From Adenanthera pavonina (lineage: Eukaryota > Streptophyta > Magnoliopsida > Fabales > Fabaceae), in NCBI GenBank assembly GCA_026686845.1, contig JAIVEN010000011.1, positions 21,128,501 to 21,192,500 on the forward strand: a stretch of DNA of 64,000 bases, written 5' to 3'. Shown in pieces: positions 32,218-43,169 of the stretch (position 1 is the stretch's first letter; every line of letters begins with the position of its first letter). Below the pieces are notes generated by a model. The model searched no databases. It saw only the letters and a program-made list of their open reading frames with translations, and had not been told where the DNA came from. The position numbers were made by a program, and so were the translations under genes.

Positions 32218-33641
32218 GGTTATCCAAATAATGGGTTGTACAGTACCATTTGTCTTCACTATTCACTCCATTATGGGAATAAGGTGCCTTCCTTATCAGG
32301 ATAACCTCTTGAGAACTTAGTCTTCAAGCTATGTTATGCGGATAACCTCAATCCCTTTTCATGAAATTAAAGAATGGACTTTGGAAAAGCTTTGAGATTG
32401 AGTCTTTATCCCCATAACCTTCATTGGTTATGCTAATAAGGTAAAATATGATAGAGTACGATTGAGGCATGAAGCATTCGGAGTCCTTGGACAAAGCATG
32501 AAGCACAACTATTTGAATCAAGCTGCAGCCCAAAAAAAAGAGCTAGAAAGTATGGAAAATGCTTCTTAGGCTAATGGTTCAATCCCAAAAGAAGCCCATT
32601 TGGGAGATACAACTTGAAGACAACTTGTGCTTCTCATGTGACCATTAAAAGTGACGTTTTTTAAGATTAATATTCAGGTCAAAAGTTTCCTATTTAAATT
32701 AGGCTACTTTTCGTTGGTTTCTTTTTGAGTTTGTTTCCTAATTTGAAAAAGGTGATAGGAGCCATTTTTGGAGAATTAATTCATCACCTTATGTCCAGAT
32801 TCATTGTATAATGAGTTGTCACCTTTTAGGAACATTTAATGCTTATTATTCCTAGGGATTCTTGTTAGCCTTTTTCCATCTATAAATAGGCACCACTTTG
32901 TAAGGTTTTCCACATAATATGAATGAATGAATGAATTTCTTTTCAGCAACTTTGTTGTTGTTCAGTGAGTTCTTTCTTGCTCATCCTTGAGTGCCAGAAA
33001 GAATGAGGACTTATCAAGGAGTGGTGATCCTTGTGGCGTCCCGGAGTTAGTATTCAAGAGACAGGTTCTCTTGGAGTCTATTTCCTTTGACCAACATTTT
33101 GTTCCAGTTTTCTTATTTTCATCGTCTCTATTTTTCAGTTTTTGTTCAATATTGTTCTTTGTTGTTATTATATTCAATTCATCTTTCCTTGAGTTGCACG
33201 ATCCTTAACTCAAAGAAAGCTCTTAGGACGGGTTCCTAACATGTCTCCCATCAAAATATTTTCTTGAAACAGGGTAAACACTTAGGAACATCTTTGAAAT
33301 TGAGATATTATCCCCATAAGCTAAAACATGTTTATGAAAACCAATTGAATACTTAAAATCATTTTAAAATTAAAGTTTTATCCTCATAAAATACTTTTCA
33401 TGAAGACCATTTTGAAATCATGAGCTAATAATTAATTATTCAATTAGTCATCTCATTTAATATTGGGTTAATTGAAATTCAAAGCTCAACTACCTTCTTT
33501 TATAGATAATTTCCTTAAGTATGTGAAATAGTTCTTCAATCAATAGCAAACTCTAATTTTGTTCTTCATTTCACTTGTATTCCTTTGATCAAATCTTCCA
33601 TGCTCATTTATTTTAGAATCATCGAAACATCTAAATTAACA
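32218..33641 (-). repeat. Element F 3' LTR remnant with nested LTR B
   Basis: 32218-32448 plus 33254-33641 match 61169-61776 of the 5' LTR, ending ...TTAACA at 33641. The other roughly 1 kb is missing, cut at the LTR A fragment. It contains LTR B with a clean TSD. Confidence 0.87.
32449..33253 (+). mobile_element. Solo LTR, family B
   Basis: TGATAGAGTACG...CTCCCATCA, 805 bp, TSD AAATA at 32444-32448 and 33254-33258. The empty site is visible at 61396-61402 in the other LTR F. Its middle part (32660-32880) differs from other B copies. Confidence 0.93.
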
Positions 33642-33722
33642 TTCTCCCCCTTCATGATGATGACAAAACAACTTAAACTCATTGTTAGTACTTGGGTTTG
33701 CATAATGCTCCCCCTCAATACG
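33642..33722 (-). promoter_or_regulatory. Element F polypurine tracts
   Basis: Sense ATGAAGGGGGAGAA directly abuts the 3' LTR (33642-33655); a second ATTGAGGGGGAGC is at 33707-33719, and a third AAAAAGGGGGAGAA lies at about 39281-39296. Multiple such tracts upstream of the 3' LTR are a known Sirevirus feature. Confidence 0.8.
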
Positions 33723-34981
33723 TGCATAGTTTAACTAGAGTTAAATAATATAGTGCACATTTTCAGAACAAGGAACACCCAGAAAAAAAAAAAAGCAAAG
33801 TTCATAGAAAGCGAACGTCAAGGATGAACAAGTGATAGAAAACTCGTGTAGAACTTGTCTCACGAACCTTCAATCGAATGGGAAACGTAAGGATCGTGCT
33901 AGGATCAAAGAGAAGCAAATAAAATACCAAGAACACGTTAAACAAACAGAAAAGATAAACAGAAGAATGCACGAATACGAAGAATAGAAAATATTGGTCA
34001 AGAAACAAGACCCCAAGAAAACTTGTTTATCCATTTATGTCACTTCATTTCATTTTCATCACAATGTTCTGCTTTCTCAATTCATTTGTGAAGTACTCTC
34101 TACTCATTTCATGTTTTATGTCTCTTGTGTAGATTGCTACTTTCCTAATCTTATTTCCTAATTTATCATTGTGCTGCAACTTGTTTCCTTTTTTTCCTCT
34201 ATTGTTCTACCTTCCTTTTCTCTTTCTTAGTTTCCTAAATTGTTCATTTTGATTTTCCTTGCTTTATTTGTTGGCTGTCCAGATTTCTTTCCTTTTCTTT
34301 CTTTCTTGTTTTTCACGCCACTTCTGCAGAATCATTCATTTATATTTGTTCAATTTCTTTCCTTAGTTGTGCTACAGTTATTCCATCTCTTTTGGTCTCA
34401 TTTTATGCACGAATTTTAGTTGATTTTTTTTTTGTCCCAAATTTGATTCTTTAAAACTTGAATTTTGGCCTTTAGCTATGTGTCACCACTGATTCCCTAT
34501 ATCCCTCTTCCTTTTGATTTGCTGGAGTTGAATTAAGAACACTAAAGAGAGCTAGTTGAGTGATAAAAGGCAAGAGTCTTTGACATCATTGAAAAAGCCA
34601 ATCTTTTTGTGTAAAACACGAGTGTTTATAAAATTTTTGAGTGGAAACACGTGAGAAGAGTGTGTCGTCCCTATTTCTTTTCTTTTTGCTTTACTCTAAC
34701 ATTTCAGATTATAAATATGGCTGTTGGAGAATTTGATCTTAAGGCCTTATTAAGGACTTTTAATAATCAAATTGAGAAGGCGAATGCAAAATTGGATTGC
34801 ATTGAATCTCCTTCTAAAACTAAAACATGGCGTGATCCAAATGTTTCTGCTCACATGGATGTTCTTAGCAACATCAAATCAAAGATCCCATTGTTTCATG
34901 GCGAGAAAGATCTTAGTGTTTACTTGGAGTGGGAAAGAAAAGTTGAACAAGCATTTGGATGTTGCAACTACTCTAAGCTAG

Positions 34982-35952
34982 TGATGAGAGACCCAAGCGG
35001 AACTCGTCCAATTGAACCTCCAATGACTCGGAATGAACCACGGATCGTGCTAGAATCAAATAGAACACACGAAATAACAAGAAAACACAAGATAGATAGA
35101 TGAACATGTTAAACTAGAAAAAATAGGATAATAATTATGAACGAAAATGACAAGAAAATAAGAAAGATATGTTGGTCAATGAGATAAGACCCTAAGAGAA
35201 CCCGTCTCTTAGAACCCTAGCCTTGGGACGCCACAAAGGAAAACCACTCCTTTGATAAGTCTAAGAATTCTCTCAAGAATACAAGGGATACAAGAGAAAA
35301 ACTCACAAGAAAAGAATATAAGTTCTAAAAATTCATTCTCATTAATCTGTCTCCATTCAAAAGTACATTGGTGGCTCCTTATATAAAATGGAATAAGGCA
35401 ACCAAAATCCTAGGTTAAAATAAAAAAACGAAAATTACAATAAAAATAAAAAATAATCAAATCAAATCAATCCTAAAGAAGATACCACAATCTAAATGAA
35501 AAAGGAAACAAAATATTCCTCAAATCAATTAAAAGGTGGCACCTTTCTTACTAAAGCTAATAGAAAATTCTAGAGCCTAATTTTTTTAAAATAGGAAACA
35601 ACCAAAACTTAATCTCCAAGATACAATCTTTGACCAAAAGCCCTTATTTCTGAAAATAAAATAAAATAAACGAAAATTCTAAGTTAATTAGCTTAAAGAA
35701 GATTCCTTTTTAATTAATCACATGAGTGGCACATGATCACTTAAGTAATCTTCTCTAATTGGGCTTCTCTTGGGCTTGGATATGAAACTTGTAATTTGGA
35801 GTTGATGATCACACCTAGAAACTCCTTTTGGGCTACAACTTTAATCAAGTGACTGGGCTCTAATCCGTAGAGCTCTTGGATCACTTCAACGCTTTGATTC
35901 CTTACTCTTAATTTTGAACTCTTGCAAGCCATGCCCAGCCCTCGCTCTATCA
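34982..35952 (-). mobile_element. Solo LTR, family G
   Basis: Plus-strand ends TGATGAGAGACCC and CGCTCTATCA, 971 bp, TSD GCTAG at 34977-34981 and 35953-35957. TATATAA near 35379-35387 and twin hairpin at 35192-35254 (minus). Splits the C2 gag. Confidence 0.92.
35192..35254 (-). promoter_or_regulatory. Twin stem-loop in the leader of LTR G
   Basis: Sense hairpin 1 (35234-35254): CAAAGGA-7nt-TCCTTTG. Hairpin 2 (35192-35212): CTAAGAGA-CGGGT-TCTCTTAG. Repeated in the second G copy at 57489-57551. An extra T-A pair in hairpin 2 and an extra A-T pair in hairpin 1 relative to A/B are matched on both sides. Confidence 0.7.
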
Positions 35953-37071
35953 GCTAGAGAAGGTGCAATGTGCTTACCTTTGATTTAGCAAAAAGGTTGC
36001 TGCTTGGTGGAAACAAATTGAGTGCCGATGCACTGTTAAAGGAAAGCCTTCTATTGCAACATGGACTGAAATGAAAATGGTCATGAGGAAAAAGTTTGCA
36101 TCATCTCATGAACAACACCCTCCCAAAGTGAATGTTAATGAACATTGTGAAGAGGTACAAGTTTTGGTGGTTCAAGATTCATGTGATTCCCACTTGAAGA
36201 GAGTTTATCAAACGGATGAAGAAGTTGCTGCATTGACAGAGGTTGTTGTGACTAGAGTGTTAGTTATGCCTAAAGGTATGCCTAATTCTCAAACCTCTTG
36301 TGATGATATCCCTTGTGCTAAAGTAAAAGATTTAGAATGTGTTAGTCCTGGTAAGTTGAATCATGTTGATGTTATTTCTTATGTTGGATCAATTGATTTG
36401 GAAATGAAATCTGAATGTGTTGATCATAAGAATTCCATTGAATTGATTGAATATGATGTCTTGTTAGATCTTAAAGAGAAATTTGTGCTAGATGTTGTTA
36501 GCGATGACAGCTTTATTGAATCTAGTCGTGCTGCAAACGTAGTACAATTAGAAAGTAATTTTCATGATGTTGAGATTAACCTTGATTATAGGCAACTTTT
36601 ATATAAGAATGATTTACACATTGCTAATGATTTGATGGAAAATTTCTTGGATTATAGCATGCTAGGTCCTAGTGGTACTAATGATAAAATTTCATTGGAA
36701 ATTGGTTCTTATGATTGCATTAATGAGATTGGGCATATTGACATGGTGATTGGAGATTTAGATTGTGATGTTAACTTGAATGGGCAAGTTAAAAACTGTT
36801 CTTGTGTTTTGGATAAAGCCCATGAACCATTGCTTGGTATTCATTTGTGTGAAAATCATGAAAGAGTGAAGATTGAGATTAAGAGGAATAATAAAAGAGA
36901 GAAAAGCTTGAGTGGGAAAAATAAGAGAGTAAAAGTCCAAAAAAAAGCAAAAAGTGCAAGTGGAGTGAGTGAGAAGAAAAGTGAGAAAAGAAAGAAAAAG
37001 AAAAAAAAAAGAAAAAAAAGAGAAATGAGAAAGAGCAAAAGGATAAGAGTGGAAAGATAATTGAGAGTTAT

Positions 37072-38325
37072 TTGAGACAGAATGAGAAAAATGTTAGTTT
37101 CACTAAATTTCTTCCCTCTTCTTATGTTCCTTCACTTCATCTTCTTTGTCCTTCTTACTTAGTTTTTGATTTTTGTTGCTTATTTCGTCCCTCTTTGTGT
37201 TATGAAACCGTAGTTCCTCTTGAGTCCAATGTAATAATAAGTCCATTTGGTAACTTGGTGTCTTCTTTCTCTAGTTCTTACATTTATGTCTTTCCATTTC
37301 ATCCTTATTATATTTTATTTCCACAAGTTGTTTCTTGTATCCCTCCAATTCGTTTCATATTTTATGTGTTATGTGAATCTCATAAGATATGTATTTCTTT
37401 CTTTGCTACTTGTGTGTTTCATAAGTCATGTGTCTTTATGCTCTATTGTTGGTGTTGTGTCTCATCTCATCCACATAAATCTATTATGTTCCATTCTCTT
37501 TCTAGTTCATTCCCTTCTTTTGGTTTTATTTTAATATGTACTCCTTTAGTCATTACTTCTCCATCATTGTTCTATCATTGTGCCTCATCTATATATGTCA
37601 AATCCATCCAGATTTTGAATTTAATGAATTACATCCAAATCTGCCTAGATTTCTCCCCATATGATTGTTGTACCACCTTAGCCCCTTTTGAGTCTTTTTG
37701 TGTCATGTTGTGTCCTAATTCCATTCTTCATGTTTTCCCTAACCCTTTGGTTTCATTTAAGTTTTCTTGTGTCGAGTTTGTGTCTAGCTATTTATTGTAG
37801 GTTATTGGTGTATTTGGTGTGAAGAAAAGTTCAAATTCTTATCCACCAATGCTTGAAAATAAGTCCCATATTCAAAATAATGCTTGGAAGATTTTTTATC
37901 CTAGAGATTGGTTGCTTAGAGGAACATTTAAAATAGATTTGAAGCCAAGGAAGAGTGATTTCCTTCAAGTTTATGGATGGATTAAAGCAAAGATGCATCA
38001 ATCAAGCTTGAAAGGCAAGTATACTCCTCATGATCTATTTGATTCTTGTAATCGTTCCCATTCTTTTCATGTAGATTATGGAGATTCGAGGATGAATTCT
38101 TTCGAGGAGGGAGGGAATGATAGAGCACGAGCTAGGCTTATCAAAGGGGAGGAGTTTCAAGAGCTTGGTGGACATGGAAGGCATGATCATGTGATTCCTT
38201 TGCAAGGAATGGGTGGGCCTATGACAAGAGCAAGGACTAAGACAATGAAGCAAGCTCTCAATGGATTAATTCAAGAAGCAATTGAACAAGAGCCCATCTA
38301 CTTAGCTCAATTTTCAGCCCAATAG
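37072..38325 (+). pseudogene. C2 hydrophobic region and U3-encoded tail
   Basis: Open in one frame with a single TAG at 37798-37800. First part (to 37800) is rich in Phe, Ser, Cys, Tyr and Leu, with several membrane-like stretches; no known domain recognised. A1 has a recognisably related segment (SPSLFYHCAS, CVEFVSSYLL). The second part has KSSNSYPPMLE, KAKMHQSSLKGKYTPHDLF, then NSFEEGGNDRARARLIKGEE across the polypurine tract and GPMTRARTKTMKQAL in U3. T-rich DNA often yields such frames, so coding status of the first part is uncertain. Confidence 0.5.
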
Positions 38326-39061
38326 ACTTCAAGAGGCATGTTCTTCATGGCTAGTATGCCAGAAACTGATCCAAGCCCAACAAACAAGACCCAAATAGAA
38401 GAACTCACTTAAAGGAGCATGTGTCAAGCTTGTGACCTTTTAAGTAGTGTTCTTTAATTAAATAAATTGGCAATTTTCGTTTTTTTTATTACTTAATTCA
38501 GAAATAAGGTTTTGACAATTAGTTTCCTATTTTGAATTAATTTCTGAGGATCTCTTCAGATTTGATTTTGTTTCCTATTTTTGGGCACCACTTATTCAGC
38601 ATGTATCTAGTCTTATTTTTGAGTAAGGTGGTGCCATTCTAAGAGATTTAGGATCCAAACTATTTTTAGCAAATTAGGGCTAGGGTTTTTGCTTTCTTTT
38701 CCTTTAAAAATGTCACTTTTATACTTGCAAATGGGAGATGAATGAATAGTGCGTTTTTGACAAAAACTTTGTGAGTTTTCTTGTTCTCTTGGTGAGCTTG
38801 AGAGACTCTTTGGCATATCAAAGAGAGTGGTCTTCTCTTTGTGGTGTCTATAGTTAAGGTTTCAAGAAACAAGTTTTCTTGGGTCTTGCTTATTGACCAA
38901 TATCTTCTATTCTTCCTATTCGTGCATTCTTCTGTTTATCTTTTCTGTTTGTTTAACGTGTTCTTGGTATTTTATTTGCTTCTCTTTGATCCTAGCACGA
39001 TCCTTACATTTCCCATTCGATTGAAGGTTCGTGAGACAAGTTCTACATGAGTTTTCTATCA
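38118..39061 (+). repeat. C2 3' LTR (family C)
   Basis: TGATAGAGCACG...GTTTTCTATCA, 944 bp, directly preceded by GAGGAGGGAGGGAA. U3 coding is retained up to a TAG at 38323-38325. Confidence 0.92.
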
Positions 39062-39066
39062 ACAAG

Positions 39067-39913
39067 TTTCACAGAGGGAAATTTATTGTATTATAAATAT
39101 GCATTACAAGTTATAGAAGCAACATCATGGCAAAACAACTAATAGAAGACATTAAAATAAAGCAGTATATCAGGTCAAGTCTTGTTCTCCTCAGATTTCC
39201 TCTTTTTCTTTTCTTCTTTCTCTTCCTTTTCTTCCTTCTCTTCTTTTTCCTTATCCTCTTCTTTCTCCTTATCCCTTTCTTTCTCCCCCTTTTTGTCATC
39301 AGCAATAGGGGAGATTTGAGCAACACCAACATCCATCTTGGCAATATCCTAATCAACCTTAGCCTTCCATTCCCTAATTCATTGAAATCTTTCATCCAGT
39401 GAAATAGGAAGTATGGAAGGTTGAGCTGAAACAGTAGATACTGGGATTGGGTGAAGTGGCTCAGTAGTAGGAGCAAAAGGGACAGAAGGAAACACATGAA
39501 TGTACTGTATAGTAGGCATCATAGGAGGAGGTGAGACAGTGGGAAGTGGTGCAGGAGAGGGTTTAGAATCAAAAGCAATGATTATGATTTCCTGCATAGT
39601 AGCCTCAGCAAGATAACTGATGCCCTTAAAAGAGATAAGGTCAGGGGGAGGAGGAAAGAGAGTATTAATCTCGTGTCTTCGGTGATGAAGATAAATTTGG
39701 TGAATGAAATCACCTTTAGGCAAGAGAACTGAAGCTCTGCTAGTATCATTGATAGCTTCTTCCTTGAGATCATAGTCCAGGTTAGGGCTTAAGTCCTCTG
39801 ATAGAGTAGGTGATTGTGCAGAAGCAGTTGGTTTAGTATATATGGGAGGTGGTGGTTGGATTGGTGAAGAGGAAGGTTGAGGAACACCAGAAGTAATTTG
39901 CTCACACAGGAGT
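39067..39913 (-). pseudogene. Element F ORF3, C-terminal part
   Basis: Continues ORF3 after the solo LTR E is removed. A Pro/Ser-rich region (SGVPQPSSSPIQPPPPIYT, PSPAPLPTVSPPPMM) runs to LPISLDERFQ, then after a frameshift a Lys/Arg-rich tail (about 39180-39290). It ends before a polypurine-like tract. Product unknown. The position after pol matches the extra ORF of some Sireviruses, often called env-like, but I see no clear signal peptide or membrane anchor. Confidence 0.6.
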
Positions 39914-39991
39914 TGTAACATCTTACTTTTATCTATATTTTCTTATATTATAGTATATACAATGTCCAATTAGATCATATTAAGAACTTAA

Positions 39992-40831
39992 TGATAAGTG
40001 AACCCTTTTCGAACCCGTCCAAAAAACTCACTTTGATGTATATGACACCCGGATCTTTGCGAAACAAAGGACACAAAAACTGGAAAAATTTAAAAACAGT
40101 AAGAAGAAAGACACACAAAGAAGAGAATGAACAAGAAAGCACACAAGATATGTTGGTCTAGGTGAATTAGAACCCAAGAGAACCGGTCTCTTGAACCCTA
40201 GTTCCGGTGATGCCACAAGGAAGGACCAATTCCTTGATAAGTCATAGTATTCTCTCTAGCACTCAAAGAACGCAAGAGAAAACTCACAAAAGTCTGAAAC
40301 TTTAATCATTCAAATCTTCAAAAACGTACATGAAAGTTAGCCTTAAGTAGGCAAGGTAAAATCTAACCTAATAAGCCTAGGAACCCTAATTAATTTGGAC
40401 TTAAGTGATCCTAATAGGATTAGGAGACTTTAGGCCCAAACAACACTCCTATTGGACCTAGGAAACTAGTAAAATAAAATAACGAAAATTCATAAGAAAA
40501 TAATAAAAATAACGTTTAAGCCCTTATAAATATGCCACCATATTAATGAAGTCACATGTTTGGCACATGACATGTTTATTTACAAGGTGGGCTATCAAAA
40601 AGACTACTAATTAACTAATTGGGCTTTATTAATTAACAAAGTTCAGCCTATAATTAATAAAAATGAAATTAATACTAATTAAGCCCAATAATGCTTAAGT
40701 CACATGCTATTTTAGTGAAGCACATGATCTTTTAAGTAATCTCTTCCAATGGGCTTCTCTTGGGCTTGAATCTTTCCAAGTGATAAGGCCTCCTACCATG
40801 CTCCTGAATTTGTCCAAGCCATCCTCTATCA
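39992..40831 (-). repeat. A1 3' LTR (family A)
   Basis: 840 bp, plus-strand ends TGATAAGTGAACC and CCTCTATCA. Twin hairpin at 40175-40236. It lacks the GPMTRARTKAMK coding core found in A2, B-long and C LTRs. Confidence 0.93.
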
Positions 40832-41011
40832 TTCCCTCCCTCTTCGAAAAGATTCGTCCTCGAATCTCCAATCTACATGGAAAGAAAGGGAATGATTAAA
40901 CGTATCAAATAAATTATATGGAGTATACTTACCTTTCAAGCTTGATTGATGCATCTGTACTTTATTCCTTGCATGAATGTGAAGGAAAACATTCAACCTT
41001 AGCTTTTTGAA

Positions 41012-41395
41012 CTAGAACATTGTTCCAATATCAGAAACCTTCACACCTTTAATTTGAATTTCATAAGACCTATCTTCAAGCATTGGTGGATAACAAATTG
41101 AACTTTTCTTCATAGCATATACACCAATGACCTGCAGTAAATAGCTAGACACAAACTCGACACAAGAATACTTAAATGGGACTAAAATGTTAAGGGACAC
41201 ATAGGGAAACAAATAGGGACAAAATGGCACACAAGAAGACTCAATTAAAACCAAAGGATTAGAAAAACTAAGGAAGACAAAATCTGGACAGATTTGAACA
41301 TAATGCAATAAATGCAAAACCTGAAACGATTTTGATAACATTAATGATGCACAATGATAAAATAAAGATGGAGATGTAATGACTAAAAAGGACAC
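41012..41395 (-). pseudogene. A1 downstream reading frame
   Basis: A shifted frame overlapping the end of the 634-codon ORF. It contains ITSPSLFYHCAS, CVEFVSSYLLQVIGVYAMKKSS and YPPMLED, matching C2 at 37560-37860, so a frameshift around 41300-41395 separates it from the main ORF in this copy. Confidence 0.55.
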
Positions 41396-43169
41396 ACACT
41401 AACATTAATGATGAAGAAGAAGAAGAGAATGAGTTGAATGGAAAATGGAACATAAAAGACTCATGAAGGTGAAATGGGATAAACCAACAAACAACCAAAA
41501 AGACACATGACTTATGAGACACACAATAAACATAAAACATAAAACGAATAGGGACTACTTCACAAATACATAGGAAATATAAAACACTATGATGATGAGA
41601 TGCAATGACATAGAAGGATAAACTAAAGAAAGAATGCACTAAAGAAACTAATGGACTCATTTTTGACTCGTGCAATTTGGACTCAAAAGAAATTGCGGAC
41701 TCATGCAATAATGATGGATGACATAATTTAAAGAAATTAGAAACATAATGAGAAGGAAGAAGAAAACACAATGAAGACACATAAGAAAGATGAGATGCAG
41801 AAGGAAGGAGCTTTGTATAAACTACTTTAAACTCACCTTCACTCTCATTCTTCCTCAAACTCTCTTTTTCTTTTCTCTTTTTCCTCCTCTTTTTCACTCT
41901 TTTCTCACTTCTCTTCTCTCGTACTCTTTTTGCATTCTCTTCATTTTTCTGGACACTTTCTGTCTTACATCTCTCTTTTCTTCTCTCATTTTTCCACTTT
42001 AGCTCACTCTTCAAGTTCTCATGATTTTCACACAAATGAATACATGATAATGGTTTATAGTCTTTATCGGAAACACAAGAACAGTTTTTAACATGTCCAT
42101 TAAAATCAACGCAATAAAAATCTCCAATCACCATGTCAACATGCTCAATCTCATCAGTGTAATCATAAGAACCAACTTTCAATGAAATCACATCATTAGG
42201 ACTACTAGGAATTAGCATGCTACCATCCAAAGAATTTTTAATCAAATCATTAGCAACATGTAAATCATGATTCTCATATAAAAGTTGCTCACAATCAGGG
42301 TTAATCTCAACATCATGAAAATCACTTTCTAATTGTACTACATTTGCAGCACAACTAGACTCAACAAAGCTATCATTGCTAATAACATCTAGCACACTTT
42401 TCTCTTCAAGATCTAGCAAGACATCATGTTCAATCAAGTCAATGGAATTCTTATGATCAACACATTCAGATTTAATATCCAATTCAATTGATCCAACATA
42501 AGAAATATCATCAACATGATTCAACTTACTAGGACTAATACATTCTAAATCATCTACTTCAATACAAGAGGTATCATCACAAGAGATTTGAGAATTAGAC
42601 ATACCTTTAAGCGTAGTTAACTCTCTTGTCACAACATTTGTCAATGTAGCAACTTGTTCATCCACTTGATTGACTTTCTCTGGTTGGGAATCATATGAAT
42701 CTTGAACCATGGGCACTTGTATCTCCTTAGAATGTTCAACCACACTCTTAGCTTTGGATGGCATGTATTTTTGCCTCAAGGCTGCTCTCATTTCATTCCA
42801 TGTTATAATGGAAGGTTCTCCATTTGCAACTCGTCTAGTTTCCATCCATTTCCACCAAGCAGCAATCTTTTTACCCAATCGAAGGTACACACATTGTGCC
42901 TTCTCTATTTCGGAGTAGTTGCAACATTCGAAGACTTGTTCAACTTTTCTTTCCCAATCCAAGTAACCATCAGGATTGTTCTCATCATGAAATAGTGGGA
43001 TCTTCAGTTTGATGTTGCTAAGAATATCCGTGTGAGTAGGAACCTTTGGATTACGCCTTGCTTTAGTTTTAGAAGGAAACTCCAGGCGATCCAATTTTGC
43101 ATTCACTTCCTCAATTTGATCATTGAAAGTCCTTAATAAGACCTTAAAATCAACTTCTCCAATAACCAT
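41268..43169 (-). CDS. A1 gag-like protein with unrecognised C-terminal half
   Basis: Open for 634 codons from ATG 43169 (MVIGEVDFKVLLRTFNDQIEE), ten nucleotides after the acceptor-like CAG; an in-frame ATG further up at 43244 is less likely since other copies start at the later one. Residues about 40-150 are Gag capsid (LDWERKVEQVFECCNYSE, AAWWKWMETRR, TWNEMRAALRQKYMP). Then an acidic, Asp/Ser-rich spacer, a protease-end relic (EHVDMVIGDFY), and a Lys/Arg-rich block about 415-460. The last about 170 residues are rich in Phe, Ser, Leu and His, with hydrophobic runs. No CCHC knuckle. The absence of stops in a body without enzymes suggests this protein mattered for mobility. Confidence 0.75.
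   Translation of the reverse strand: MVIGEVDFKVLLRTFNDQIEEVNAKLDRLEFPSKTKARRNPKVPTHTDILSNIKLKIPLFHDENNPDGYLDWERKVEQVFECCNYSEIEKAQCVYLRLGKKIAAWWKWMETRRVANGEPSIITWNEMRAALRQKYMPSKAKSVVEHSKEIQVPMVQDSYDSQPEKVNQVDEQVATLTNVVTRELTTLKGMSNSQISCDDTSCIEVDDLECISPSKLNHVDDISYVGSIELDIKSECVDHKNSIDLIEHDVLLDLEEKSVLDVISNDSFVESSCAANVVQLESDFHDVEINPDCEQLLYENHDLHVANDLIKNSLDGSMLIPSSPNDVISLKVGSYDYTDEIEHVDMVIGDFYCVDFNGHVKNCSCVSDKDYKPLSCIHLCENHENLKSELKWKNERRKERCKTESVQKNEENAKRVREKRSEKRVKKRRKKRKEKESLRKNESEGEFKVVYTKLLPSASHLSYVSSLCFLLPSHYVSNFFKLCHPSLLHESAISFESKLHESKMSPLVSLVHSFFSLSFYVIASHHHSVLYFLCICEVVPIRFMFYVYCVSHKSCVFLVVCWFIPFHLHESFMFHFPFNSFSSSSSSLMLVCVLFSHYISIFILSLCIINVIKIVSGFAFIALCSNLSRFCLP

Larger units (their letters stand above)
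34717..37060 (+). pseudogene. C2 gag-like ORF, split by LTR G
   Basis: ATG at 34717 (MAVGEFDLKALLRTFNNQIEK), 10 nt after the conserved CAG. Gag capsid segment with LEWERKVEQAFGCCNYS, then after LTR G (resuming about 35958) AAWWKQIE and TWTEMKMVMRKKF. It continues as an acidic spacer shared with A1 (ISYVGSIDLEMKSECVDHK, NVVQLESNFHDVEIN) and a relic of the protease end (GHIDMVIGDLD, compare GHLLLGRPW). It ends in a Lys/Arg-rich linker at 36880-37060. One stop near 35987 and no RT. Structural protein of a non-autonomous element by inference. Confidence 0.78.
33833..39061 (+). mobile_element. Element C2: gag-only element with an inverted LTR piece at its left end
   Basis: TSD ACAAG at 33828-33832 and 39062-39066. 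The right end is a normal family-C 3' LTR (38118-39061). The left end is 196 bp of family-C LTR in reverse orientation (33833-34028), so both outer ends are the U5 terminus. There is no forward 5' LTR and no PBS. The leader (34127-34716) matches C1. The body encodes Gag, a decayed protease and further low-complexity protein, but no RT or integrase. Interrupted by solo LTR G. Confidence 0.85.

Noticed and set aside
37970..38040. Strong splice-donor-like AAAG/GTAAGT near the end of the gag-only bodies (GCAAGT in C2)
   Set aside because: It is explained by a conserved coding segment (SLKGKYTP) and has no acceptor downstream in the element.
41268..41700. C-terminal hydrophobic stretch of the A1 protein as an envelope gene
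   Set aside because: No signal peptide, cleavage site or single clear anchor; composition is equally consistent with T-rich non-coding DNA.
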